From an uncultured Clostridium sp. (GTDB lineage: Bacteria > Bacillota > Clostridia > Christensenellales > Borkfalkiaceae), in the NCBI GenBank assembly GCA_900555925.1, contig USMU01000012.1:1-30519 (forward strand): a stretch of 30,519 nucleotides of DNA, in the 5' to 3' direction. The number at the start of each line of letters is the position of its first letter. Position 1 is the first letter of the stretch. Under the pieces are notes generated by a model that was given only the letters and a program-made list of their open reading frames with translations, searched no databases and had not been told where the DNA came from. Positions 1-7,327 of this stretch are shown here, in pieces. The position numbers and the translations under genes are program-made.

Positions 1-281
1 TGAGCTAATGCATAATTGACGAGTCCCAAACCAAAAAGTTGGAGCAGTAAGTAGACAACACCCGGATCGCCTACTTTCTTTCCGAGCTTATACGCCCAGT
101 AAAAACCATATATCCCCAAAGTAATGACAATAAAGAGAATCGCTATTCCTCCCGAGGCCGTAGCTTCCTCGACAGACATTTGATTGCTGTCGTTCGTCAG
201 ACACACAAACCGATAAATTCCGTAAATTCCCAATGTGATAATCGTAAATACAACAGCCAATACAATATTTCTTTTTTTCAT
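1..281 (-). CDS. DUF4234-like small membrane protein (3' end outside window)
   Basis: The first 93 residues are visible, starting at the ATG read leftward from 281; the stop lies beyond position 1. An AAGGAGATAAAAG ribosome binding site sits just before this ATG and decides the start. Residues about 5-22, 47-63 and 75-93 are hydrophobic. The first two segments carry the related phrases TLGIYGIYRF and TLGIYGFYWAYKLGKK, the GIYxxYW-type signature of DUF4234 membrane proteins. No biochemical role is established for the family. The gene diverges from an XRE repressor, and its perfect sigma-A promoter is overlapped by tandem operator-like repeats, so it is probably the main target of that repressor. 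Family assignment is by motif only. Confidence 0.72.
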   Translation of the reverse strand, partial: MKKRNIVLAVVFTIITLGIYGIYRFVCLTNDSNQMSVEEATASGGIAILFIVITLGIYGFYWAYKLGKKVGDPGVVYLLLQLFGLGLVNYALA

Positions 282-328
282 CTTTTATCTCCTTGATTTT
301 TCTTCTCGAATATTCTTTCCTCATGTAT

Positions 329-357
329 ATTATATATGAGAATACTCATATTGTCAA
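329..357 (-). promoter_or_regulatory. Consensus sigma-A promoter of the DUF4234-like gene
   Basis: Read leftward, the -35 TTGACA is the complement of 352-357 and the -10 TATAAT is the complement of 329-334. The spacer is exactly 17 bp, so both boxes and the spacing match consensus. Transcription should begin near 322, giving a leader of about 40 nt. Copy 1 of an operator-like repeat fills the spacer and copy 2 starts at the edge of the -35, which suggests strict repression. Confidence 0.8.
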
Positions 358-370
358 TGAGAATACTCAT
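336..370. repeat. Tandem operator-like repeats, two copies of ATGAGAATACTCAT
   Basis: Identical 14-bp units lie at 336-349 and 357-370. Each is an interrupted inverted repeat (ATGAG, 4-bp spacer, CTCAT). The copies are 21 bp apart centre to centre, two helical turns, so two repressor dimers could bind the same DNA face. They sit inside the leftward promoter of the DUF4234-like gene and immediately upstream of the extended -10 of the XRE gene. This layout suggests that the XRE protein represses both directions. The binding protein is inferred from position. Confidence 0.72.
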
Positions 371-374
371 AAAT

Positions 375-383
375 TGTTATAAT
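375..383 (+). promoter_or_regulatory. Extended -10 promoter of the XRE regulator
   Basis: TGTTATAAT at 375-383 is an extended -10 element. No good -35 is seen 17 bp upstream. The expected transcription start, 7 bp after the box, falls on the A of the ATG at 390, so the mRNA may be leaderless. Confidence 0.55.
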
Positions 384-389
384 TTTTTT

Positions 390-593
390 ATGATTATTGC
401 ACAGAGAATCAAAGAATTGAGAAGAGATTGCGGCATGACGCAATATGAGTTGGCGAAGAAAGTCGGGTGTAGTCAATCTATGGTGGTGCGTTGGGAAAAA
501 GAAGAGTGTGAACCTACGGCGAGTTCGATTCTTGCGCTTTCTTATGCCTTTGACTGTTCTTGCGATTATCTTTTAGGAAAGAGCGATTTTTAA
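390..593 (+). CDS. XRE (Cro/CI)-family transcriptional regulator
   Basis: This is a 67-residue single-domain helix-turn-helix protein. RIKELRRDCGMTQYELAKKVGCSQSMVVRWEKEECEP-type residues (split over residues 6-42) are the classic HTH_3 pattern, and the end DYLLGKSDF is typical of small Firmicutes repressors. The ATG at 390 is chosen because homologous sequence begins there. In-frame ATGs at 336 and 357 belong to the operator repeats. There is no Shine-Dalgarno sequence before 390 (the upstream bases are nearly all T and A), and the extended -10 predicts a transcript starting at 390. It probably represses itself and the divergent DUF4234-like gene. No antitoxin or phage context is visible. Confidence 0.85.
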   Translation: MIIAQRIKELRRDCGMTQYELAKKVGCSQSMVVRWEKEECEPTASSILALSYAFDCSCDYLLGKSDF

Positions 594-622
594 TGTAGAA
601 ATTAAGGTCAGAGGGCACTATT

Positions 623-955
623 GTGAGTATTATTGTCAATATTTATTATACGGGAAAGAACGGTGCCGCACGGAAATTTGCGGAGGAGATGATTTCGCGC
701 GGAATTGTGAAAGAGATTCTCGAAGAATCGGGAAATGAGGGATACGAATATTTCCTTTCCGTAAAAAATCCGGAAACGCTCCTTTTAATTGATCGTTGGA
801 AAGATCGGAAAGCTCTCGATAGTCATCATGCTTCGCCCATGATGGAAAAGATTCTGGCTCTTCGGGAAAAATATGATCTTCACATGCGGGTAGAAAGATT
901 CATTTCTGAAGAAACAGAAATTTCAAATGAAGATGAAGCCTTTATCCGTAAATAA
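623..955 (+). CDS. ABM-superfamily (antibiotic biosynthesis monooxygenase-like) protein
   Basis: This 110-residue protein starts with GTG. The GTG at 623 is supported by GAGGG at 611-615, seven bases upstream. The stretch SVKNPETLLLIDRWKDRKAL followed by DSHHASPMMEKI is the dimeric alpha-beta-barrel pattern of ABM/YgiN-type proteins, including the HHxSP-like element. Family members act on quinols, haem or other aromatic compounds without a cofactor, but many are uncharacterised. The last 20 residues are acidic and unlike the family. It stands alone between the XRE gene and the thyA promoter and may share the upstream transcript. The substrate cannot be told from sequence. Confidence 0.75.
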   Translation: MSIIVNIYYTGKNGAARKFAEEMISRGIVKEILEESGNEGYEYFLSVKNPETLLLIDRWKDRKALDSHHASPMMEKILALREKYDLHMRVERFISEETEISNEDEAFIRK

Positions 956-1037
956 TAGAACTTAAAACGAAATTTTTTCAGGACGGAATATTTCTCCGCG
1001 CAGAGGCAATCGATTTTTGACAGAGGCGCTCTACTTC

Positions 1038-1067
1038 TTGACTTAAAGGGTAAAAACGTGTTATAAT
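1038..1067 (+). promoter_or_regulatory. Sigma-A-type promoter of thyA-folA
   Basis: TTGACT at 1038-1043 and TATAAT at 1062-1067 are separated by 18 bp. Transcription would begin near 1074 and leave a leader of about 60 nt before the thyA ATG at 1135. I saw no conserved riboswitch or strong hairpin in the leader. Confidence 0.65.
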
Positions 1068-1134
1068 AAAAAAAATATGGCTTTTGTTAAATGGGCGATA
1101 TCTTGAATAATCATGCGAACGAAGGAAGGAATAC

Positions 1135-1965
1135 ATGAGCAGAGCAGATCGGATTTTTATAGAGAATATGACGGATATTATGGAAAACGGATTTTGGGAT
1201 ACGGAATTGGATGTCCGTCCCAGATGGGAAGACGGGACTCCCGCACATACGGTAAAGAAATTCGGTATCGTCAATCGTTACGAGCTTCGGGAAGAATTGC
1301 CCATTCTTACCATTCGTCGCACCGCATTCAAATCCTGTATTGACGAATTATTGTGGATATGGCAGAAAAAGAGCAATAATATCCATGACCTGCACTCTCA
1401 TATCTGGGATAGCTGGGCGGATGAAAACGGCTCTATCGGGAAGGCATACGGCTATCAGCTTGCACAGAAGGCGAAGTATAAGGAGGGGGAGTTCGATCAA
1501 GTGGATCGCGTGCTTTACGATCTGAAAAACAATCCTTCCAGCCGCCGCATTATGACCAATATCTATAATTTTGCAGACCTTCACGAAATGAATCTCTATC
1601 CCTGCGCTTACTCGATGACGTTTAATGTTTCGGGAGATACTCTCAACGGGATTCTCAATCAGCGTTCCAACGACATGCTGACGGCAAATAATTGGAATGT
1701 GTTACAATATGCCGTCTTACTTATCATGTTCGCGCAAGTTTCGGGGTTAAAGGTCGGTGAACTCGTACATGTCATCGCCGATGCGCATATTTATGACCGG
1801 CATATTCCGATCGTCAAGGAGATTTTGGAAAAGCCGCAGCATCGCGCTCCCAAGCTCATTGTGGATCCGGATATTAAAAATTTCTATGATTTTACGGTGG
1901 ATAGCTTTAAGCTCGAAAACTATGAGTTTGAAAAGCTGGATACGAAAATCCCGGTGGCGATATGA
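1135..1965 (+). CDS. thyA: Thymidylate synthase (ThyA)
   Basis: ThyA methylates dUMP to dTMP using methylene-tetrahydrofolate, which leaves dihydrofolate. The protein has 276 residues, a normal length. The nucleophile is Cys157 in YPCAYS, followed by QRSNDM at 176-181 (phosphate-binding Arg and dUMP-contact residues) and DAHIYDRH near 216-223. The catalytic neighbourhood reads PCA rather than the PCH of the E. coli enzyme. I take this as a subfamily variant, because the surrounding residues are intact. The start ATG has AAGGAAGGAA just upstream. The gene overlaps folA by four bases (ATGA), so the two are translationally coupled and the dihydrofolate produced is recycled by the neighbour. Confidence 0.96.
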   Translation: MSRADRIFIENMTDIMENGFWDTELDVRPRWEDGTPAHTVKKFGIVNRYELREELPILTIRRTAFKSCIDELLWIWQKKSNNIHDLHSHIWDSWADENGSIGKAYGYQLAQKAKYKEGEFDQVDRVLYDLKNNPSSRRIMTNIYNFADLHEMNLYPCAYSMTFNVSGDTLNGILNQRSNDMLTANNWNVLQYAVLLIMFAQVSGLKVGELVHVIADAHIYDRHIPIVKEILEKPQHRAPKLIVDPDIKNFYDFTVDSFKLENYEFEKLDTKIPVAI

Positions 1966-2462
1966 TTCGCGCGATTTTACATGCCGACCGAAATTGGGGA
2001 ATCGGTCGGAACAATTCCCTGATGTTTTCCCTGCCCAAGGACATGAAATTTTTCCGCGAGACGACGAGCGGGAAGACTGTGGTAATGGGCGGAAATACCC
2101 TGCGTTCGTTTCCTGGCGGAAAGCCGTTGAAAAATCGTACGAATATTGTTCTTTCGCGAGGGCAGAGCAGGGACGACTGTATCGTTGTGTCCGATTTGGA
2201 CGCTTTGAAATCGGAAATGAAAAAACGGAAAGCCGAGGATATTTATGTCATCGGCGGAGCGTCGGTATATGAGGCTCTGTTACCTTATTGCGAGGAAGTG
2301 CTCGTGACGAAGGTGGACGCGGAAGGAGGAGCAGAAACATTCTTCCCGAATCTTGATCGAAAGAAGCAATTTGTTGCCGTCGAAGAGAGTGAGCCAATAG
2401 AAGATAACGGGTATACGATACGTTTTATGAAATACAGGAATACAGAAGTATGCGAGCTTTGA
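1962..2462 (+). CDS. folA: Dihydrofolate reductase
   Basis: This enzyme reduces the dihydrofolate made by ThyA to tetrahydrofolate with NADPH. It has 166 residues, the usual size for bacterial type I DHFR. Visible features are the N-terminal strand and Met20-loop region (NWGIGRNNSL, residues 11-20), the catalytic acid Asp27 in LPKDMKFF, the NADPH-binding block VVMGGNTLRSF with NIVLSR further on, and VIGGASVYEALLP near the C-terminus. The W of the usual MGRxTWxS block is L here. It overlaps thyA by four bases and is followed at once by a strong terminator, so thyA-folA is a two-gene operon. Confidence 0.96.
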   Translation: MIRAILHADRNWGIGRNNSLMFSLPKDMKFFRETTSGKTVVMGGNTLRSFPGGKPLKNRTNIVLSRGQSRDDCIVVSDLDALKSEMKKRKAEDIYVIGGASVYEALLPYCEEVLVTKVDAEGGAETFFPNLDRKKQFVAVEESEPIEDNGYTIRFMKYRNTEVCEL

Positions 2463-2466
2463 GATG

Positions 2467-2500
2467 TTTCCGCAAAATCACTTTTGCGGAAATATTTTTA
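2467..2500 (+). terminator. Intrinsic terminator after folA
   Basis: A perfect 11-bp stem (TTTCCGCAAAA at 2467-2477 with TTTTGCGGAAA at 2482-2492) has a 4-nt loop, and the following sequence is T-rich. The hairpin starts five bases after the folA stop codon. Confidence 0.85.
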
Positions 2501-2529
2501 TGTTTTTTCGGAATAGACCGCAGAATTTG

Positions 2530-2558
2530 TTGTCATATCCGAAAAAAAGTATTAAAAT
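2530..2558 (+). promoter_or_regulatory. Sigma-A-type promoter of typA
   Basis: TTGTCA at 2530-2535 and TAAAAT at 2553-2558 are separated by 17 bp. Transcription should start near 2565, about 30 nt before the typA ATG, which has AAGAAGGAA upstream. Confidence 0.65.
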
Positions 2559-2595
2559 AGTAAAGTTAAAAAGACTGAAAAAGAAGGAATGACAT

Positions 2596-4425
2596 ATGAT
2601 TAGAGACGATTTGAGGAATATCGCAATCATCGCCCACGTCGACCACGGCAAGACGACGTTGGTCAATCAGATGCTGATGCAGGGCGGAATGTTCCGCGCC
2701 AACGAACAGGTGCAGGATCGGGTCATGGACTCCAACGATCTCGAACGGGAACGCGGAATCACTATTTTAGCGAAGAACACTTCTGCGCATTATAAAGGCG
2801 TGAAGATAAATATAGTAGATACGCCGGGCCACGCCGACTTTTCGGGCGAAGTGGAGCGCGTTCTCAAAATGGTGAACGGAGCTCTGATACTCGTGGACGC
2901 GGCGGAAGGGCCGCTTCCGCAGACGCGCTTTGTCATGCAGAAAGCGCTGGAACTCCAACTCAAACTCATTATCGTCATCAATAAGGTAGACCGCCCCGAC
3001 GCACGGATTTCCGAGGTCGTGGACGAAGTTTTAGAGTTGATGATGGATTTGGACGCCACGGACGAACAGTTGGAAAGTCCCATCGTATACTGCTGCGGAC
3101 GTTCGGGGACATCCTCCCTCACGCCCGATAAACAGGAGGATAACCTCAATCCGCTTTTTGATACAATACTTTCCCATATTCCGCCTATGGAAATGGATAC
3201 GGAAGGCCCCGCGCAGCTGTTGGTTTCCTGTATCGATTATAACGAATTTGTCGGCCGTATCGGAATCGGCCGTATCGAGCGCGGTACCGTCCGAGCCAAC
3301 GAGCCCGTAAGTATTTGCAATTATAACGACAATAAAGTGCGCACGAATTGTAAAATCGCCAATCTCTATCAAATCGAGGGATTGGAACGAGTTTCCGTCC
3401 CGACGGCGAAAGCGGGGGATATCGTGGTGTTTTCGGGAATCGACGGGCTGAATATCGGGGATACGGTATGCGAACCGACCAAGGTAGAACCGGTGCAGTT
3501 CGTCAAGATAGAGGAACCCACCGTGGAGATGACTTTTTCCGTCAACGACAGTCCGTTTGCGGGCAAGGAAGGCAAGTTTGTCACGACCCGTCAACTCCGC
3601 GAACGCCTGTATAAGGAATTGCTCCGCGACGTTTCCCTGCGCGTAAACGATACGGATACCGCTGATTCCTTCCGCGTCTGCGGGCGCGGTGAAATGCATC
3701 TTTCTATTCTTATCGAGACGATGCGCCGCGAGGGATACGAGTTTCAAGTCTCCACGCCCAAAGTCCTTTATAAGGAAATCGACGGCGAGCTGTACGAGCC
3801 GATCGAGCGCCTCGTCGTAGACGTACCCGAAGATATGACGGGACCGGTATTTTCGGGAATGGGCAACCGCAAGGGTACGCTCGTGCACATGAGCGCGGTC
3901 GGCAGCCGCATGCGCCTCGAATTTACTGTTCCCTCCCGCGGGCTTTTCGGCTATAAGAGCGAATTTCTCACGGATACCAAGGGGCAGGGAATCATGAACT
4001 CCATTTTCTTTGAATACGAGCCGTATAAAGGCGATATGCAGCGTCGAAATACTGGCTCCTTGGTAGCCTTTGAGACGGGCGAGGCGGTAACCTACGGGCT
4101 GTTCAACGCGCAGGGGCGCGGGACGCTTTTCATTACGCCGGGTACGCCCGTGTATGAAGGTATGGTCGTGGGATATACCAATTTGGCGGACGATATCAAT
4201 ATCAATGTGTGTAAGACCAAGCACCTCACCAATACTCGTTCGTCGTCGAGCGACGACGCGCTCACGCTGATTCCCGTCAGCAGAATGAGCCTCGAAGAAT
4301 GTCTCGAATTTATTGCCGATGACGAGCTTTTGGAGGTGACCCCGAAATCGCTGCGTATCCGCAAGCGGATTTTGGACAGCGAGCTTCGCGCAAAAGCGAG
4401 ATTCCGCGAAAAGAATCTCAAATAA
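2596..4425 (+). CDS. typA: Ribosome-associated GTPase TypA/BipA
   Basis: This translational GTPase binds the 70S ribosome in an EF-G-like position. It is linked to stress and cold adaptation and to large-subunit assembly. The protein has 609 residues, full length for the family. The GTPase motifs are all present: P-loop AHVDHGKTT near residues 14-22, RGITI (switch I), DTPGHADF, and NKVD. The C-terminal part includes GSRMRLEFTVPSRGLFGYK and the end RIRKRILDSELRAKARF, both typical of TypA rather than LepA or EF-G. It has its own promoter and is followed by a hairpin that overlaps the start of yabP. The gene is richer in GC than the flanking spacers, as expected for a conserved gene. Confidence 0.97.
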   Translation: MIRDDLRNIAIIAHVDHGKTTLVNQMLMQGGMFRANEQVQDRVMDSNDLERERGITILAKNTSAHYKGVKINIVDTPGHADFSGEVERVLKMVNGALILVDAAEGPLPQTRFVMQKALELQLKLIIVINKVDRPDARISEVVDEVLELMMDLDATDEQLESPIVYCCGRSGTSSLTPDKQEDNLNPLFDTILSHIPPMEMDTEGPAQLLVSCIDYNEFVGRIGIGRIERGTVRANEPVSICNYNDNKVRTNCKIANLYQIEGLERVSVPTAKAGDIVVFSGIDGLNIGDTVCEPTKVEPVQFVKIEEPTVEMTFSVNDSPFAGKEGKFVTTRQLRERLYKELLRDVSLRVNDTDTADSFRVCGRGEMHLSILIETMRREGYEFQVSTPKVLYKEIDGELYEPIERLVVDVPEDMTGPVFSGMGNRKGTLVHMSAVGSRMRLEFTVPSRGLFGYKSEFLTDTKGQGIMNSIFFEYEPYKGDMQRRNTGSLVAFETGEAVTYGLFNAQGRGTLFITPGTPVYEGMVVGYTNLADDININVCKTKHLTNTRSSSSDDALTLIPVSRMSLEECLEFIADDELLEVTPKSLRIRKRILDSELRAKARFREKNLK

Positions 4426-4437
4426 AAAATCAAAAGG

Positions 4438-4468
4438 GGTATAAAGAAAGAAGTTTCCTGCATATCAT
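4438..4468 (+). promoter_or_regulatory. Possible sigma-E (sporulation) promoter for yabP
   Basis: GGTATAAA at 4438-4445 and CATATCAT at 4461-4468, 15 bp apart, resemble the -35 and -10 boxes of mother-cell sigma-E promoters. yabP is a sigma-E gene in Bacillus subtilis. The match is by eye and short, and the -10 overlaps a hairpin, so this is only a candidate. Confidence 0.3.
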
Positions 4469-4487
4469 AAGGTATGCAGGAAATTTT
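4454..4487 (+). terminator. Hairpin with T-run covering the yabP start codon
   Basis: TTTCCTGCATA at 4454-4464 pairs perfectly with TATGCAGGAAA at 4473-4483 across an 8-nt loop, and TTTT follows. It lies 29 bases after the typA stop and could terminate typA. It also buries the yabP ATG at 4474 in the right arm. It may therefore terminate typA, control yabP translation, or do both. Confidence 0.55.
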
Positions 4488-4728
4488 ACATTCATTGACA
4501 ATCGAACAACAGAAAAGTATTACGGTCACGGGTATAGAGAGCGTTGCAGCCTTTTCGGAAAGTCAAATTGTCCTTTGTCTTTTGGGGAATAATACGAAAC
4601 TATATGTGACCGGTTCGGGGTTAAAGATTACGGGCTTTTCCAAGACGAGCGGGACATTTACTGCGACGGGCAATGTTTCCGGCGTTCGTTACGGCGGGAA
4701 GAACCTCCGCGCGAAGCTGTTCAAATGA
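4474..4728 (+). CDS. yabP: Sporulation protein YabP
   Basis: YabP is needed with YabQ for spore cortex formation in the mother cell. The protein has 84 residues, slightly short against about 100 in Bacillus. ITVTGIESVAAFSESQIVL is the YabP core (ITGV, then V.SF and a hydrophobic strand). It continues with a second strand set LYVTGSGLKITGF and ends in KLFK, as many family members do. The ATG at 4474 has only AAGG two bases upstream and lies in a hairpin. An in-frame TTG at 4495 is an alternative start, though its AGGA is far away. yabQ follows 12 bases after the stop. Confidence 0.85.
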   Translation: MQEILHSLTIEQQKSITVTGIESVAAFSESQIVLCLLGNNTKLYVTGSGLKITGFSKTSGTFTATGNVSGVRYGGKNLRAKLFK

Positions 4729-4740
4729 CGGGGGCGGAGA

Positions 4741-5106
4741 ATGGACGCGGCGAATCAAATCTTTGTTTTTCTCGTCTGCGTTCTCACGGGCGTGGCGAGC
4801 GGCGTCGTCTATGAAGTTTTCTATATTTTGAGAAAACTTTTTCCTTCGGCCTTCTCGATAGCGTTCGACGTTGCGTTTTTTTTAGTGTTTGCGGGCATGA
4901 GTATTTTTGCTTCCGTGCTGTTTGCGTTTCCGAATTTTCGGGTATATATGTATCTCGGAAACGCTTTGGGATTGATATTATATTTGAAAAGTATCCATTT
5001 AATAGTTGCTTTTTTGTGGAAACTGTGCTATAATAAAGCCAGAAAGGTACTAAAAAGACGAAAAAGCACGAAAAACTCAAAGAAAAAAGAGGTGCATTCA
5101 ATATGA
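4741..5106 (+). CDS. yabQ: Spore cortex biosynthesis protein YabQ
   Basis: This 121-residue protein has about three or four membrane segments (residues about 7-30, 38-62, 68-90). The N-terminal pattern GVASGVVYEVFYILRKLF, an acidic residue in the next helix (DVAFFLVFAG), and FRVYMYLGNALGLILYL are the hallmarks of the YabQ family. The family localises to the membranes around the forespore and is required for cortex peptidoglycan. The C-terminal 30 residues are highly basic. The start has GGGGCGGAGA upstream. The stop overlaps the divIC-like start by four bases, which matches the conserved yabP-yabQ-divIC order. Confidence 0.9.
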   Translation: MDAANQIFVFLVCVLTGVASGVVYEVFYILRKLFPSAFSIAFDVAFFLVFAGMSIFASVLFAFPNFRVYMYLGNALGLILYLKSIHLIVAFLWKLCYNKARKVLKRRKSTKNSKKKEVHSI

Positions 5107-5375
5107 CACAGGAAAAATTAAAACGAGTAGTTACCGCCGCTGCGGTAGCGGGGACGTTAGTCGTCGTCTGCCTGCTCGCCGTGATTTTGTACCAAGTTAT
5201 AAAGATTGTCGTGCTGAATAATAAGATTGCAGACAGCGAAGCTGAAATATCTCGGCTCGAAGAACAGCGGGATAACAGCAAGAGCGATCTTGAATATTAT
5301 CTCAGCGATTACTATTTGGAACAGGAAGCCCATAAATACGGGTGGATTAACAAGGACGATAAGGTAGGAAATTAA
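5103..5375 (+). CDS. divIC: DivIC/FtsB-like septum formation protein
   Basis: This small bitopic division protein has 90 residues. It has a short basic cytoplasmic N-terminus, one membrane helix (about 10-36), and then a coiled coil (LNNKIADSEAEISRLEEQRD, about 38-57). It ends in a short extracellular region with YYLEQEAHKYGWINKDD, where the E.xAr..g pattern of DivIC/FtsB is recognisable. These proteins form a complex with FtsL and DivIB/FtsQ that activates septal cell-wall synthesis. The identification rests on size, topology and the yabP-yabQ-divIC order. The sequence alone would fit FtsL less well. Confidence 0.82.
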   Translation: MTQEKLKRVVTAAAVAGTLVVVCLLAVILYQVIKIVVLNNKIADSEAEISRLEEQRDNSKSDLEYYLSDYYLEQEAHKYGWINKDDKVGN

Positions 5376-6238
5376 TGAATAAGACAGCCGTAATCGATAT
5401 CGGTTCCAATTCCGTTCGCCTCATGATGATGGCGGACGGAAAAGTTTTATATAAGACACTCAATACTACCCGTTTAGGAGAGGGTATTGCTTCATCTCCC
5501 TTCTTGAAAGACGAAGCGATTTCTCGGACTGCTTCGGCTGTGGCTGACTTCTTTTCGCGCGCGAAGAGAGAGGGGGCCGTGGACGTCTATGCTTTCGCTA
5601 CTGCGGCAGTTCGTTCGGCTGAAAACGGCTCGGCCTTTATCGACCGCGTCAAAGAGCTTTGCGAATTGGACGTGGAAATTATTTCGGGCGAAGAGGAAGC
5701 GGAAATCGGGATTTTGGGCGCCCTCGGCGAAAAGGATGGCGGCATTATCGATGTGGGCGGCGCGAGTACGGAAATCATTATTCGCGCGGGCGGCACGATA
5801 ATTTATAAAAAGAGCGTCAACATCGGCGTCGTTCGCTTAAAAGATCTGTGCGGTGCGGAAAAAGACCGATTGAAAGCCGCCGCGGAGGACGCGGTAAAGG
5901 AATACGGAAAAGTTCCCAATGGGACTTCTATGTACGCCATCGGCGGGACTGCCACGACGCTCGCGGCGCTTATGCTCGATATGCGGGACTACACCCCGTC
6001 AAAAATTACGGGTACGGTTATCGGCCGCGAACAGATGCGGGCGCTCGCGGACAGACTGACGGGAATGACGGCGGCGGAAATCGCGCGCCTTCCGGGCGTG
6101 CAGCCGAAACGGGCGGATGTTTTGGGCGGCGGAGCCGTCCTGTTTTCAGTGATTATGGACAAGCTGAACTTTCCCGAAATTATTGTCAGCGACAGCGACA
6201 ATTTGGAAGGATATGCGAAAAAACGCGGCCTGATGTAA
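5375..6238 (+). CDS. Ppx/GppA-family phosphatase
   Basis: This 287-residue protein belongs to the exopolyphosphatase / pppGpp phosphatase family of the actin-like ATPase fold. It has the phosphate-1 loop AVIDIGSNSVRLMM (residues 5-18), the catalytic-acid region ISGEEEAEIG (near 107-116), the phosphate-2 loop IDVGGASTEI (near 127-136), and a late AIGGTATTLAA block. It contains only the two actin-like subdomains. The C-terminal HD-type domain of long Ppx proteins is absent, as in many Clostridia. Sequence does not decide between polyphosphate and (p)ppGpp as substrate. Its start codon shares one base with the divIC stop (TAATG), so translation is coupled to the division/sporulation genes. Confidence 0.92.
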   Translation: MNKTAVIDIGSNSVRLMMMADGKVLYKTLNTTRLGEGIASSPFLKDEAISRTASAVADFFSRAKREGAVDVYAFATAAVRSAENGSAFIDRVKELCELDVEIISGEEEAEIGILGALGEKDGGIIDVGGASTEIIIRAGGTIIYKKSVNIGVVRLKDLCGAEKDRLKAAAEDAVKEYGKVPNGTSMYAIGGTATTLAALMLDMRDYTPSKITGTVIGREQMRALADRLTGMTAAEIARLPGVQPKRADVLGGGAVLFSVIMDKLNFPEIIVSDSDNLEGYAKKRGLM

Positions 6239-6251
6239 AGGCGGAGGAATT

Positions 6252-7319
6252 ATGAAACGAATTTTTGCCTCTGTTTATTCGTGGTTTCTTTTAATACTTA
6301 TGGCCGCGGGGGAAATTTTTGTCGCGTTTTTCTATGCATGGCGGCAGAGCGGCCTTTCCGCACTCGTATGGACGATATGCGGATTTTTAGCTGCCTGTAT
6401 TTTAGCGCCGACGCTCCATGAATGCGGGCATATTCTCTTTGCCAGATCTCAGGGAATGAAGATAAAAATTACGAAATTTTCTTTTTTCCGCTTTTTGGAA
6501 AGGGAGGGGAAACTCCGCTTTTCGCTTGCGTCGCCCTTTCGGACCGACCAGACGCAGGCGATTCCTCTTCGGAGCGGGAATATGAAAAAGCGCGCGGAGC
6601 TTTATACGATCGGCGGCCTTGTTTTCGGTGGAATTTACGCCTTTATTCTCTTGCTGTTCGCCCTGCTTTTGCAAGGGAAAAATATAGCTTGTTTTTTTTG
6701 GGGCGGATTTCCCTATGCCGCCTATCTGTTTCTGCTCAATGCCGTACCTTTTGCCTATTCGGGCGGAAAGACGGATATGCTGATTTTTTGCGGTATAAAA
6801 AGAGAATTGCCCGCAGAAAAAGCGATGCTCTGTGCCATGGAAATCTATGGGAAACTGTATGAAGGCAAGAGCTTTTCTGAAATCGAACGGGGACTGTATT
6901 ACGATTTTCCTCAGCTTGCCGAGGACGAGCCCATGTATGCGGTGATGCTTGATTTGTGCTATCGGTATCATATCGAGAAGGGAGAGACGGAGCGGGCGGC
7001 GGACAGTCTCAACCGTTTGGCTTCCGCCTCTTCGTACCTTTCGGAGGAAGAGTTTTCTCAGACGGCGGCGGAGCTCGTATATATGCACAGTCTCGTCGGG
7101 GATAAGGCACGGGCGGAAGAAAGCGGAAAACTTGCCGAGCGTTATTTGCGGGAAGAGACGCCTTCGGCGTCCAGAATTTTGGCCGCGTATGCCGCGTTTT
7201 GCGGAGATGGCGAAAAGGCAAAAATTTTGAAGGAACGGGCGGAGCGTCTCCTTTCGGAAGAACCCTGCGAAGGGCTCAGACGTTTTGAGAAAATTTTATT
7301 GGAACGCATACGGATATAA
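6252..7319 (+). CDS. M50 (site-2 protease)-like membrane metalloprotease with helical C-terminal domain
   Basis: This 355-residue protein has a zinc motif H56-E-C-G-H60 at the end of a membrane helix. A likely third ligand is Asp175 in NAVPFAYSGGKTDML, the counterpart of the NxxP...DG motif of M50 proteases. Hydrophobic segments lie at about 10-30, 35-55, 120-140 and 147-168. Residues about 185-355 are soluble, helical and rich in E, A and R, and look like TPR-type helix pairs. M50 proteases cut membrane proteins such as anti-sigma factors, and SpoIVFB of the sporulation pathway belongs to this clan. It begins 14 bases after the Ppx/GppA gene with GGCGGAGGAA upstream and ends at a terminator. 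A sporulation role is suggested only by the neighbours. Confidence 0.75.
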   Translation: MKRIFASVYSWFLLILMAAGEIFVAFFYAWRQSGLSALVWTICGFLAACILAPTLHECGHILFARSQGMKIKITKFSFFRFLEREGKLRFSLASPFRTDQTQAIPLRSGNMKKRAELYTIGGLVFGGIYAFILLLFALLLQGKNIACFFWGGFPYAAYLFLLNAVPFAYSGGKTDMLIFCGIKRELPAEKAMLCAMEIYGKLYEGKSFSEIERGLYYDFPQLAEDEPMYAVMLDLCYRYHIEKGETERAADSLNRLASASSYLSEEEFSQTAAELVYMHSLVGDKARAEESGKLAERYLREETPSASRILAAYAAFCGDGEKAKILKERAERLLSEEPCEGLRRFEKILLERIRI

Positions 7320-7327
7320 AAATCGGG

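Noticed and set aside
3031..4224. 397-codon open frame on the minus strand inside typA
   Set aside because: It is antisense to a strongly conserved GTPase gene, matches no family I know, and arises from the codon pattern of typA.
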